A stretch of 64,000 nucleotides of DNA. Source: Nitrososphaeria archaeon (lineage in GTDB: Archaea > Thermoproteota > Nitrososphaeria > JACIWG01). Of the stretch, positions 26,714 through 35,304 are shown in pieces. How positions within the stretch are numbered: the first letter of the stretch is position 1; each line of letters starts with the position of its first letter. The notes beneath the pieces are model-generated. The model was not told where the DNA came from. It saw only the letters and a program-made list of their open reading frames with translations, and made no database searches. Made by a program: the position numbers and the translations under genes. The DNA is taken from positions 340,961-404,960 of the forward strand of contig JARVJP010000011.1 of NCBI GenBank assembly GCA_029776065.1, written 5' to 3'.

Positions 26714-27963
26714 CAGGCTATCCCCTTCCTTTTCAACTCACCTTTTCTAGTTAGCTTTAATGTTAGATCAACTCCATATTTTCTGCTCAATTCTAAAGCT
26801 TTTCTGTGAACCAGTTCATTCACTGTGTTTCTGTCCCTTGAAGAGAGAACTGCAAACTCGTGGGCATTCATTAGAGTATAAGGATATCCTTTTGTGAGTA
26901 TCGAATCTGCGACAACTGCTTTGTGCACTTTTTCTACAACTTCACCGGATTCCAAGTACTTGTATGGAAACTCAATTCTTAATATGCTCTCATCAATTCT
27001 TAGGTAGAAGGCTACAAGATCAAGTTCCAATTTGTTGAAGTCTTTAGCGATAACTGGGTTTATTGGCCTAAAGTAGGGTGTTCGAGAATAGTTCACCTTC
27101 AGGACTTCAATTAAGAAAAGCTTGTCCGATAAATTCCTGAATAACAGCTCCTCCTCTGATGGCTTAGTCAAGCAATCACTACACCTTCTGGTGCCTTTAC
27201 AAGTGGAACACTTTAGTCCAAGGTTTATCAGCCCTCTATCTAAACTATGGTATACAGACACAGGTATGATGCCCATTTCATCAAGCTCCCTAATATAATC
27301 TTTAAGCGAGTTTAAGAGGTAAGACTGCCTATCCCTAGTATAGCTTTGAGCATATGGTATCGAAAGAGATTCGTCAAGGAACATTATAAAGGGCAGGTAT
27401 TCTTCAAAAGACTCTTTCAATAGAGTTACTGTGAGTTCCCAATTCCATTTCTGGTAATCCACCCCATCAAACATCCTTGGGCGCATTGCAGGGGCATACA
27501 GTTCATCGCCTATCTTTAAATCCCCTAATGAATTACTATAACACTTGCCAGCTTTTCTCCAGTAGACCCCCACCTGCGTATACGAATAAAGAAGGTTCTG
27601 ATGTAGGTTATGCTCTATTGTGCTCGCATCTACTGCGGCAATCGAGTTCTCTTCGAGTACTTTAAAGCTCCATTCCATCATATCAGAAGGTGTTCCCATA
27701 GGTGGGTCGGTTAGAGTAACCTCGCCTCTTTCCCAATTCTCTTGCTCGAGAGGGAACGCTACGCTGTTTAGATAATTGATACAAGAAGGGTCGCTGGATA
27801 AAATGCTTAAAGCCTCACCATAGGTCACTTTAAATGGACTGTAAACAGCAAACTTTTGGCTAAGATTCTTGTAACCATAAAGGCTTTCTACTATCTTCTT
27901 CTCTTTTTTATCTAGCTTTTGGCTAAGAGAATGTATCGAAAGCTCATTTAACATGGCGTTCAA
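26713..27963 (-). CDS. nurA: DNA repair nuclease NurA with zinc-knuckle insert
   Basis: A 5'-to-3' nuclease that with HerA resects DNA ends. The 416 residues carry the NurA domain, with the metal aspartate in IAAVDASTIEHN (near residue 109), FIMFLDESLSIPY near 195 and VSVYHSLDRG near 235. A short cysteine cluster, CSTCKGTRRCSDC (near residues 252-264), follows the last motif and could bind zinc. I do not recall this in standard NurA. It is the first gene of a five- or six-gene operon on the minus strand. The start is ATG at 27963, with ATG at 27954 an alternative. Confidence 0.85.
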   Translation of the reverse strand: MNAMLNELSIHSLSQKLDKKEKKIVESLYGYKNLSQKFAVYSPFKVTYGEALSILSSDPSCINYLNSVAFPLEQENWERGEVTLTDPPMGTPSDMMEWSFKVLEENSIAAVDASTIEHNLHQNLLYSYTQVGVYWRKAGKCYSNSLGDLKIGDELYAPAMRPRMFDGVDYQKWNWELTVTLLKESFEEYLPFIMFLDESLSIPYAQSYTRDRQSYLLNSLKDYIRELDEMGIIPVSVYHSLDRGLINLGLKCSTCKGTRRCSDCLTKPSEEELLFRNLSDKLFLIEVLKVNYSRTPYFRPINPVIAKDFNKLELDLVAFYLRIDESILRIEFPYKYLESGEVVEKVHKAVVADSILTKGYPYTLMNAHEFAVLSSRDRNTVNELVHRKALELSRKYGVDLTLKLTRKGELKRKGIA

Positions 27964-28084
27964 ATAGTCTTGCTAGATGTTGCATTAAAGCCTTTGGTCT
28001 AATGTTAAGTTATAATCTCGTCGTTCTTTCATTATTTCTTAAAAAAGTCTTTTATCCAACACCAACATAACTATAATCTGAGGA

Positions 28085-28564
28085 TTGATAATGAAAACCT
28101 TGGTAGTTTACTACACTCGAACTGGAAACGCGAAATTCATGGCCGAAACTATTGCGGCAGAACTCGGAGCAGACATAGAAGAAGTCATTGATCTTAAGAA
28201 CCGTCAAGGTAGACTTGCCTTCCTGCCAGCTGGTAGGGATGCTATGTTCGGAAAAGAAACTGAGATTGCTCAAACAAAAGTAATTCCAGCTGACTATGAC
28301 CTCATAATCATCGGGCAACCTGTTTGGGCTGGTAGTCCAACGCCGGCGATCAGAACATACCTGAAAAAGAATGACTTGTCTGGAAAGAAGGTGGCATTAT
28401 TCTTCTCGGATTCAAATTTGGGTCAAGCCGTCGAGAAGATCAAAGCGTTGATGCCGAATTCAACATTTGTGGGTAAGTTAGCATTGCCGGCGAAAGAGTT
28501 AAGGAACAAAGAAGAGACGAAAAAGAAAATCGCTGATTGGTGTAATACACTCAAAATAACATAA
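28085..28564 (+). CDS. Flavodoxin-like FMN protein
   Basis: A small electron-carrier or flavoprotein of 159 residues. The FMN phosphate loop is YYTRTGNAKFMAE near residues 9-21, and the ring-contact loops are GQPVWAGSPTPAIRTYL (about 78-94) and FFSDSNLGQ. It resembles archaeal and bacterial flavodoxin/WrbA-like proteins with the PVWAG motif, often fused or linked to rubredoxin-type redox systems. It is divergent from the nurA operon across a 121-base spacer, so it has its own promoter. A stem-loop follows its stop (28572-28604). The partner protein is not evident. Confidence 0.82.
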   Translation: MIMKTLVVYYTRTGNAKFMAETIAAELGADIEEVIDLKNRQGRLAFLPAGRDAMFGKETEIAQTKVIPADYDLIIIGQPVWAGSPTPAIRTYLKKNDLSGKKVALFFSDSNLGQAVEKIKALMPNSTFVGKLALPAKELRNKEETKKKIADWCNTLKIT

Positions 28565-28571
28565 TATGTTG

Positions 28572-28604
28572 GTGCATTCCCTTTACACTAGCTTGTGAGT
28601 GCAC
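28572..28604 (+). terminator. Stem-loop after flavodoxin gene
   Basis: GTGCATTC (28572-28579) pairs with GAGTGCAC (28597-28604), eight pairs including one G-T, with a 17-base loop that can pair further. It starts five bases after the flavodoxin stop codon, where it could define the 3' end of that message. No T-run follows, so the call is tentative. Confidence 0.35.
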
Positions 28605-28719
28605 TAATGGTGTGGGTTTAAGAAAAATTTCCTAACGCTATAACGTTATCGAAACCCTAGTTCTGTAGTAGAGTTTAAATTACAAGGTAAAAAGAATGAT
28701 TATTTATCATAAAGCCATT

Positions 28720-30078
28720 TTAGTCTAGGACTGTTGAAGGGTTTAAGATGTTGTTTGGGTCAAAAGCTTTCTTTATTTGTCTCATTAGTTCGATCTGTTT
28801 TGCTGGCAGGAACTTGTATAACTCTTTAACCCTGATCTTGCCTATTCCATGCTCTCCTGTGATCACACCTCCTAGTTCAATTGAGGCCTTATAGATTTCT
28901 TCTTTGATTTTATCGTATTTCTCCAAGTCCTCCTTCATCACATGTGAGTGGACGTTGCCATCTGCTGCGTGGCCATACACAGGTATGTACGCTGAGTACT
29001 TCTCTGATATGGCGTCGATGATTTCAGCAAGCTCCCCTATCTTTGACGGGGGGACTGTGGTGTCTAGGATGTCACCATATCTTGGTTTTAATGCGGTGTA
29101 GATGTTGCTTCTTATCTTCAAGATTGATTCCTGCTCATCGCGTCTCTCTGCTATTGAAGGTTCTAGGCCGCCGTTTTCTAAAGCTATTGTGGACATCTTT
29201 TCCGCATCCGAGAAGACTTCGTTCTCGCCTCCCGCTAAGATCGCTATTAGAAAGACCTTACCACTTACAATCCATTTCTCGCCCAAGTGTTCTGCAGATA
29301 GCTCCATAACTTCCCTCTCAACATATTCTAGCGCTAACGGAACGACGCCTGCATTCAATATCTTTGGCACACACTTTAAGGCTTCATGCCTAGTATTAAA
29401 TGGTAGTAAGAGTGTTAACGTGCGTTCTGTCTTTGGTGTCAGTTTGATAAAGGCCTTGGTGACGATGCCTAATGTGCCCTCACTCCCGATCATTAAGTGC
29501 ATTAGACTATAGCCCATATTGTCCTTCAACAGTTTTCCGCCTAGCTTTAGAATCTCCCCTGTTGGAAGGACTACCTCTAACCCTTTAACGAAGTTCCTCA
29601 TCACACCGTGTTTTACAGCCCTAGCTCCACCTGCGTTGCAAACAATCAACCCTCCAATCTGTGCGCCTTCATCACCAGGGTGAGGGGGGAAAGAGAGTTC
29701 TGCCTCGTCTGCAGCCTTTAGAAGCTGTCCAAGGGTAGCTCCAGCTTCGGCTTCGGCCATGAGGTTTTCCTTGTCAACGACGATCTTGTCCATCCTCTCC
29801 ATGGACACTATGATTCCAACTTTCGTTGGAATAGCTCCTCCAACTAAGCCTGTCCCACCTCCTCTTGGATACACTGCTATCCCTTTCTCATTTGCTAGCT
29901 TTATTATAGCTGATATTTGGTTGCTATCGCTTGGTTTAACAAGTATGCATTCTGTGGAAGGTGTTGGCCTGACTGGGATGCTGGTTTCATCTATTAGGTA
30001 GCTTTCCATTTGTTCTTTGCTGGTTATCACAAACTCTGGTCCAACAATATCCTCTAAGGTCTTTACTATGTCATTCAT
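28720..30078 (-). CDS. FAD-linked D-2-hydroxyacid dehydrogenase, GlcD type
   Basis: A flavoenzyme of 452 residues that oxidises a 2-hydroxyacid such as D-lactate or glycolate. The FAD_binding_4 region has YPRGGGTGLVGGAIP (about residues 70-84), PPHPGDEGAQIGGLIVCNAGG (about 135-155), and MIGSEGTLGIVTKA near 196. The C-terminal half shows HAADGNVHSHV and GGVITGEHGIGKIRVKEL, typical of the GlcD/LDH family. Its start overlaps the etfA stop by one base, so EtfAB is the probable electron acceptor. This organisation resembles the electron-bifurcating lactate dehydrogenase (LctBCD), though the NAD-linked step is not shown here. Confidence 0.85.
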   Translation of the reverse strand: MNDIVKTLEDIVGPEFVITSKEQMESYLIDETSIPVRPTPSTECILVKPSDSNQISAIIKLANEKGIAVYPRGGGTGLVGGAIPTKVGIIVSMERMDKIVVDKENLMAEAEAGATLGQLLKAADEAELSFPPHPGDEGAQIGGLIVCNAGGARAVKHGVMRNFVKGLEVVLPTGEILKLGGKLLKDNMGYSLMHLMIGSEGTLGIVTKAFIKLTPKTERTLTLLLPFNTRHEALKCVPKILNAGVVPLALEYVEREVMELSAEHLGEKWIVSGKVFLIAILAGGENEVFSDAEKMSTIALENGGLEPSIAERRDEQESILKIRSNIYTALKPRYGDILDTTVPPSKIGELAEIIDAISEKYSAYIPVYGHAADGNVHSHVMKEDLEKYDKIKEEIYKASIELGGVITGEHGIGKIRVKELYKFLPAKQIELMRQIKKAFDPNNILNPSTVLD

Positions 30079-31085
30079 CAGGTTCGGTTCACCTTTCTGG
30101 CTTTTATTTGTTTTATCATCTCTGGTATGACTTGGTATAGGTCACTTATGATGCTGTAGTCTGCGGTTCTGTGTATTGGCGCTGATGGGTCGGTGTTTAT
30201 GGCTATAATCGTCTCTGATTCCTTCATTCCTGCTAGGTGTTGAGGGCTGCCAGATATCCCGCATGCGATGTAAAGCTTAGGCTTGACCGTGTTACCGCTG
30301 AAGCCTACTTGATGCTCCTTCCCTATCCAGCCTTCATCCACTGGTGTCCTACTTGCTCCTACTACGCCACCTAGTAAGTCTGCTAGCTCTTTTAAAAGCT
30401 TGAATCCTTCTGATGTGCCAAGTCCTCTTCCACCTGAAACTATGATCTTCGCTTCTGTGATGTTGAATTCTGCTTGTCTTTCTTTTCTAATAATTCTCGG
30501 TCCTCTCTCATTAGGTACTTCCGTGGCCTCATTAATGATTTGGCCCTTCCTAGCCTGATCCTTTTCCCTCATCTGCATGACTTTGTATCTAACAGTAGAC
30601 ATCACCGGCTTGGTCTTTGTTTTGATGTGGGCTAGAATGTTTCCAGTGAAGGCTGGACGTATCTGTATTAGGTCACCGTTTTCGTCAACTTGAAGGTCTA
30701 TGCAATCTGCGGTCAACCCTGTCTCCAACGCAGCTGCTACCCTAGGCGCTAGAGATCTACCAAAGTGAGTTGCCCCGAACAAGAAGATGTCTGGTTTTTC
30801 TCTTTTCACTAGTTGGACGATGTTGTGTTTATATGGGATTATGTTTAGTTCTTTGAATACGATGTTGTCGTATAAGAATACTTGGTCCGCGCCATAGTAT
30901 ATAAGCTCCATAGCCTGTTCTCTGCTTACCCTGTAGCCAAGAAGAACGCATGAGAGTTCGGCATTCAGTTTGTCTGCGATCTCCCTACCCTTGCCTAGGA
31001 GCTCGAAGGATATTGGGTGAATTAAGTCGTCTCTTTTTTCTGCAAAAACTATAACCTTTTTCTTAATTTCGGAACTTGTTGTCAT
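30078..31085 (-). CDS. etfA: Electron transfer flavoprotein, alpha subunit
   Basis: Subunit of the FAD-binding ETF heterodimer, 335 residues. The C-terminal FAD domain carries IIVSGGRGLGTSEGFKLL (about 210-227), GASRTPVDEGWIGKEHQVGFSGN near 247, LYIACGISGSPQHLAGMK near 277, and AINTDPSAPIHRTADYSI near 300. The N-terminal domain (about 1-200) is the usual Rossmann-like half, without the extra ferredoxin domain found in the acetogen protein. It lies two bases downstream of etfB and overlaps the GlcD-type gene by one base. The three genes should form one operon. Confidence 0.9.
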   Translation of the reverse strand: MTTSSEIKKKVIVFAEKRDDLIHPISFELLGKGREIADKLNAELSCVLLGYRVSREQAMELIYYGADQVFLYDNIVFKELNIIPYKHNIVQLVKREKPDIFLFGATHFGRSLAPRVAAALETGLTADCIDLQVDENGDLIQIRPAFTGNILAHIKTKTKPVMSTVRYKVMQMREKDQARKGQIINEATEVPNERGPRIIRKERQAEFNITEAKIIVSGGRGLGTSEGFKLLKELADLLGGVVGASRTPVDEGWIGKEHQVGFSGNTVKPKLYIACGISGSPQHLAGMKESETIIAINTDPSAPIHRTADYSIISDLYQVIPEMIKQIKARKVNRT

Positions 31086-31087
31086 TG

Positions 31088-31885
31088 TTAAATCAGCTTC
31101 TTCGCTTCTAAAGCGTCTAATACGAAGTTAACCCCTCCAGGAACGTCTTTGAAGGTCTTTCCTTGCCTCTCCTTTTCTTTAGGTATCACGACTTTGTGAA
31201 CAGTTGTTGGTGACCCAAAATATCCTACGTTTGCTAGGTTTATTACATCTGATAGATCGTTAGCATGCCACACCTTTATTTCTGCCTTCATCGCTTTAAG
31301 TTTATCCCTTAAGGTAGGAAGCCTTGGTTTATTCACATCCTTGGTTACGCTGACTAGAAGTGGAAAGTCGGATTCAAGTAAATAGGATGACTCATCGACT
31401 TCGCTCATAACTTTGATCTTATCCTGACTTATATCATTTATTTTAGAAACATAGTAGATGTGTGGGATACCGAGTTGTTCAGCCACCTCAGCTCCAACTT
31501 GACCTGTATCGCCATCTACTGTCTTCTCACCGCAGAAGATTAGGTCAAAGTCTCCAACCTTCCTTATGGCACAAGATAATGTATAAGAAGTTGCCCAAGT
31601 GTCTGCTCCTGCAAATACCTTATCCTCTAATAATATCGCCTCATCAGCGCCTCTTGCTATGGCGTCTTTAAGAGATGTAACTGCTTGAGGTGGTCCCATA
31701 CTGATGGCAGTGACGATGCCTCCCACTTTCTCCTTAACCTGCACCGCTGCTTCTAACGCGTTTAGGTCAAACGGATTGATTTCAGCTTCTGCTGAGCTTC
31801 TATCTATTCTACCCTTCTCAACATCGAACCTTACTTTAGCTATATCAGGTACTTGTTTAATGAGAACTATCAGTTTTAGTCCCAT
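31088..31885 (-). CDS. etfB: Electron transfer flavoprotein, beta subunit
   Basis: Beta subunit of the ETF dimer, about 265 residues. Family features are LIVLIKQVPD at the N-terminus, INPFDLNALEAAV near residue 37, and the nucleotide loop FCGEKTVDGDTGQVGAEVAEQLG (about 118-140). The ATG at 31885 is favoured over a TTG at 31894 because the family normally starts just before LKLIVLIKQVPD. The gene is divergent from the AglD-like gene at 32018 over about 130 bases. Whether this ETF bifurcates electrons to ferredoxin needs biochemical evidence; the sequence allows it but does not prove it. Confidence 0.9.
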   Translation of the reverse strand: MGLKLIVLIKQVPDIAKVRFDVEKGRIDRSSAEAEINPFDLNALEAAVQVKEKVGGIVTAISMGPPQAVTSLKDAIARGADEAILLEDKVFAGADTWATSYTLSCAIRKVGDFDLIFCGEKTVDGDTGQVGAEVAEQLGIPHIYYVSKINDISQDKIKVMSEVDESSYLLESDFPLLVSVTKDVNKPRLPTLRDKLKAMKAEIKVWHANDLSDVINLANVGYFGSPTTVHKVVIPKEKERQGKTFKDVPGGVNFVLDALEAKKLI

Positions 31886-32017
31886 TTTAGACAACGTTGT
31901 TTCGAAGTTTCTTTATTTAAAAATTTTCAACTCCCAGCTATATTGATTAAAATTATTATAGAAAAGAAATAATAGCCTATCATAAATACAATAGGTGCGG
32001 AATAGGCGTGTTATCTC

Positions 32018-33067
32018 TTGGGAGATAGTTCTTATTCGAACACCAGTAAAATATGGAAGATCGATAAGCTAAAGCCGCTTCTCCTACTTATAATAGGTGT
32101 TCTCGCTTTAACAGTGTTTATCCTATTTTCTGACTTTGAGAGTATGATAAATTACATTTCTCTCGCTGATAAAGTTCAATACTCGATAGCATTCCTTTCA
32201 ATGATATTAGGTGTTATAGCGTACGCTATCTCATGGATCTTTTTGCTCAAGTCCGCGAAAGTTAAGCTTGGGATATTAAAGGCGATTGAAAGCACTTGGA
32301 TAAGTGTTTTCTTCAACATCATGGTCCCAACAGCTTCTGTCAGCGGTGAAATCGCTAGAATATTATATGTCGTAAAAGAGACAAACGATAATCATGGCAC
32401 TGTAGCTGCTACTGTTTTCCTTCACAGAATAATAACGTTCCTTCCATTCATATTTGGGTCGATCTTTGGGTTTCTATACCTTGGCCTATTCTATAACCTT
32501 CCATCATATTTATCCTCCCTAATAGTAACAATATCTTCTCTACTAATTTTCGCCCTCTCCGTGTTGTTACTTTTTATTGTAAAACCAAATATTTCCATGA
32601 GGATTGGAATCAAGATCGCATCCTTGCTAGATAGGTTTATCCCAAAAAGATGGAAGAAGGGCTCTAGCATAATTGAACTTACAGGAAAAGCGTTTTCCGA
32701 GTTCGAAAAATCTATGAACGTATTGAAACATGGTAAAACATTGATTTCGCTATCAATCATTTTTGCTTTTTTGTATTGGGTCTTTGACGTGCTAGTAGCC
32801 TATTTCGTTTTCTCATCGTTGAACTTCCATGTTTCATTTATTCTGATAATCGCTGTCTACACTATCGGGATATCGATACAGATAATCCCTATCGGGATCC
32901 CTGGCATGGTAGGATTTGTCGAAACTATAATGTCAGGCCTTTACGTTATCTCAGGAATTCCACTTGGATTAAGTGTTGCTGCAACTGTCATGATAAGGCT
33001 TGTGATGATGTGGTTTGAAGCCTTGATCGGTGGGCTGGTCTTCTGGTCTTATTCCAGACGACATTAG
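32018..33067 (+). CDS. AglD-like / lysylphosphatidylglycerol synthase TM-region protein
   Basis: An integral membrane protein of 349 residues with about eight hydrophobic helices. It belongs to the UPF0104/LPG_synthase_TM family, which in archaea is linked to dolichol-phosphate sugar use (AglD) and in bacteria to lysyl-lipid flipping. Characteristic segments are STWISVFFNIMVPTASVSGEIARILY (about 90-116) and IQIIPIGIPGMVGFVETIMSG (about 286-306). The start is TTG at 32018; no upstream or nearby in-frame ATG is available. The function in lipid or glycan transport is an inference from family membership only. Confidence 0.7.
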   Translation: MGDSSYSNTSKIWKIDKLKPLLLLIIGVLALTVFILFSDFESMINYISLADKVQYSIAFLSMILGVIAYAISWIFLLKSAKVKLGILKAIESTWISVFFNIMVPTASVSGEIARILYVVKETNDNHGTVAATVFLHRIITFLPFIFGSIFGFLYLGLFYNLPSYLSSLIVTISSLLIFALSVLLLFIVKPNISMRIGIKIASLLDRFIPKRWKKGSSIIELTGKAFSEFEKSMNVLKHGKTLISLSIIFAFLYWVFDVLVAYFVFSSLNFHVSFILIIAVYTIGISIQIIPIGIPGMVGFVETIMSGLYVISGIPLGLSVAATVMIRLVMMWFEALIGGLVFWSYSRRH

Positions 33068-33134
33068 CCATTAATACAAAGGAAAGGGTTTCTATAAACA
33101 CTTATTAGTATATCAATCAAATATATAGTGATAA

Positions 33135-34718
33135 ATGCATTTTAATTCAGAAAACGACGAAGGTAATGTAGAATATAAGCTCAAATTAACCTCAGTTGAT
33201 AGAGACCGGCTTAACGAGCTTGCCACACAACTCAACTACCGCGTTAATGAAGGAGGTGGCGAAGCCTTTTACGACCTAGGGGTAACGGATGAAGGTGAAC
33301 TACTAGGCCTTGACCCAAAAGAAGCTAAAGTCACCTTCAAAAATTTCGACAAAATATGTAAGATGATCAATGTCTCCTATACAATTATTAGATCGGTTGA
33401 AGGCAAAAAAGGAACTGTTTACGAACTCCTTGTTAGAAGAGTCGCTGAAACCCTCCCAATCTCAGTCTCGCTAGTATTTGTTGGTAACGCTGACGCTGGG
33501 AAATCATCCATAAAGGGTGCCCTTGTTTACAATGTTCTAGACGACGGCGACGGATTAGCGATGAGCAAGGTTGTAAGATACATCCACGAAATAAAGATGC
33601 GGAGAACTTCAGCCGTCAACACGCATATTCTAGGATTCGATATCCTCGGTAACTGTGTGAACTCAGACTTGATCAACTACAGTGAAAGCGAAATATACTT
33701 AAAATCTTCCAAAGTTTTAAACTTGATCGATCTTGCCGGTCACGAGAAGTATCTTAGAACCACACTAAGAGGCATACTTGGAAACCTTCCTGATTATGCT
33801 GCCCTGATTGTCGCTGCTAACTCCGGTGTAGTTGGGACGTTCAAAGAGCATCTAGGAATCTCTCTTGCTTTAAAAATACCCGTGTTCATATGCCTAACCA
33901 AAATCGATATTACCCCTGAAGAGAAGATTAGAGAAACCTTAGATGATATAATAAAAGTTCTCAAGCTTCCAGGTGTAAATCAGATTCCCTACTTAGTGAA
34001 GTCTAAGGACGACATCGTCCTCGCTGCTAGGCACATAAAGAGTGGACGTGTTGTACCAATCTTCACCATCTCTAATCTAACAGGCTACGGCCTACAAGAC
34101 TTGAAAGCTTTTTTGAACATCATCCCACCAAGGATATCATGGAAGGAATGCTACGAGAGGGCATTCAAATTTTATGTGGATGAGATATTCAATGTAACGG
34201 GTGTGGGGACCGTGGTTAGCGGCTTGGTGGAAGAAGGCGCTGTGTCTGTTGAGGATGAAGTGCTGGTAGGTCCCTTTGAGGACGTAAGAAACTCATTTAA
34301 AAAGACGAAGATTAAAGGCATTCAAATAAACCGAGTCTTTGTAAAGAGGGCCTTTGCAGGCCAAAGCGCAACATTCGCAATTCCGTCTATCGAGTATAGT
34401 AAGCTTAGGAAAGGGATGGCCGTACTGGATAAGAACCTGTCCCCTGATCCAGTAAGAACTTTTAAAGCGCAGGTTAAAGTCCTACATCACCCTACAACCA
34501 TGAGAGTTGGGTATACCCCAGTCATCCACGCCCATACCATAAGACAGACAGCTAAAATCATCGAGATGAGCAAAGAGGCATTGCGGACCGGTGACATAGC
34601 TGAAGTCACCTTCAAGTTCATTATGCGCCCCGAATACCTTGAAAAAAATGAGACGTTCGTGTTCAGGGAGGGGAAGACACGGGGAATAGGCACAGTACAG
34701 GAAACCTCGAACGATTAA
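33135..34718 (+). CDS. GTPBP1/EF-Tu-related translational GTPase
   Basis: A protein of 527 residues related to eukaryotic GTPBP1/GTPBP2 and archaeal EF-1alpha-like GTPases. After a 110-residue N-terminal domain, the G motifs are GNADAGKSSIKGAL (G1, about 117), LIDLAGHEKYLRTTLRG (G3, about 198) and CLTKIDITPEE (G4, about 255). EF-Tu-type beta-barrel domains (VGTVVSGLVEEG, and RTGDIAEVTFKF near the end) follow. G1 reads GNADAGKSS in place of GHVDHGKTT, as in GTPBP1. The ATG at 33135 follows a TATA-like stretch (aaatatatag) by about 15 bases. It may act in ribosome rescue or mRNA surveillance. Confidence 0.82.
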   Translation: MHFNSENDEGNVEYKLKLTSVDRDRLNELATQLNYRVNEGGGEAFYDLGVTDEGELLGLDPKEAKVTFKNFDKICKMINVSYTIIRSVEGKKGTVYELLVRRVAETLPISVSLVFVGNADAGKSSIKGALVYNVLDDGDGLAMSKVVRYIHEIKMRRTSAVNTHILGFDILGNCVNSDLINYSESEIYLKSSKVLNLIDLAGHEKYLRTTLRGILGNLPDYAALIVAANSGVVGTFKEHLGISLALKIPVFICLTKIDITPEEKIRETLDDIIKVLKLPGVNQIPYLVKSKDDIVLAARHIKSGRVVPIFTISNLTGYGLQDLKAFLNIIPPRISWKECYERAFKFYVDEIFNVTGVGTVVSGLVEEGAVSVEDEVLVGPFEDVRNSFKKTKIKGIQINRVFVKRAFAGQSATFAIPSIEYSKLRKGMAVLDKNLSPDPVRTFKAQVKVLHHPTTMRVGYTPVIHAHTIRQTAKIIEMSKEALRTGDIAEVTFKFIMRPEYLEKNETFVFREGKTRGIGTVQETSND

Positions 34719-34758
34719 AAGAAACATTTATTTTGTGTCATTATAAAACAAGAATATA

Positions 34759-35196
34759 ATGCGACTTAACCTTTCTGAAGAAAGCATCATAAACGCGAAG
34801 AGCGCTTTAGAAATCCTTTTCCCTGACAAGAGATCTAGAATTGCAGCTAAACTCCTTCTAGAATGGATGAAAGAAAACAAAGGAAGAGCCACCAAGAACG
34901 CGTTGAATAACTTCTCAAAGAGGCTAGAAAATAAAGAGTTAATGTATGGTAACTCTCCATTTAAGTATAGCCGGAGAAATCTGTATGGGACTGTGATAAA
35001 GAACTTGGTGAAGCTGGGGTTCCTGCAGAGGAACGCTCCTATCTGGGATGAAAGAATGCAGAAAACTTTGAAGGTGTACCAGATACAGATCTTTGATATA
35101 CCTAACAAGCCTCCAGCAATCGGATTTTGGAGGTTATCATATTACGTATGCAGAAAATGGAATGAGGAATTTGCATACTTCACCCATGAGCAATAG
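34759..35196 (+). CDS. Uncharacterised basic protein, possible winged helix
   Basis: I do not recognise this 145-residue protein. It is basic and mostly helical. Residues 1-60 look like two or three helices (SAKSALEILFPDKRSRIAAKLLLEW in outline), followed by LYGTVIKNLVKLGFLQRN (about 78-95), which reads like the recognition helix and wing of a winged-helix domain. The last third is aromatic (WDERMQKTLKVYQIQIF, FWRLSYYVCRKWNEEFAYF). It starts 40 bases after the GTPase gene and is probably co-transcribed. A T-run (35235-35240) follows, and then the structured RNA. A link to that RNA is possible but unsupported. Confidence 0.5.
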   Translation: MRLNLSEESIINAKSALEILFPDKRSRIAAKLLLEWMKENKGRATKNALNNFSKRLENKELMYGNSPFKYSRRNLYGTVIKNLVKLGFLQRNAPIWDERMQKTLKVYQIQIFDIPNKPPAIGFWRLSYYVCRKWNEEFAYFTHEQ

Positions 35197-35234
35197 TACA
35201 GTCACTGTCTCCAACTGAATGTTTTAAGTCAATA

Positions 35235-35240
35235 TTTTTT
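35235..35240 (+). terminator. T-run terminator after the uncharacterised gene
   Basis: Six T residues in aatattttttatcc, 39 bases after the stop at 35196, match the simple T-rich terminators of archaea. It separates the upstream gene pair from the RNA promoter that follows. Confidence 0.4.
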
Positions 35241-35252
35241 ATCCACTAAGTC

Positions 35253-35280
35253 ATATAAAATTTCCATTAAAATAATAAAA
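35253..35280 (+). promoter_or_regulatory. Candidate TATA region of the structured RNA
   Basis: An atataaaa box (35253-35260) and an aataataaaa stretch (35271-35280) lie about 45 and 25 bases before the first base of the RNA's terminal helix (35305). Either fits archaeal TATA spacing, depending on whether the transcript begins near 35281 or near 35300. Confidence 0.45.
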
Positions 35281-35304
35281 CAGCTGTTGTTAGTTATGTA
35301 TCAA

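Noticed and set aside
28052-28318. 88-residue minus-strand reading frame
   Set aside because: It is a shadow of the flavodoxin gene and its promoter.
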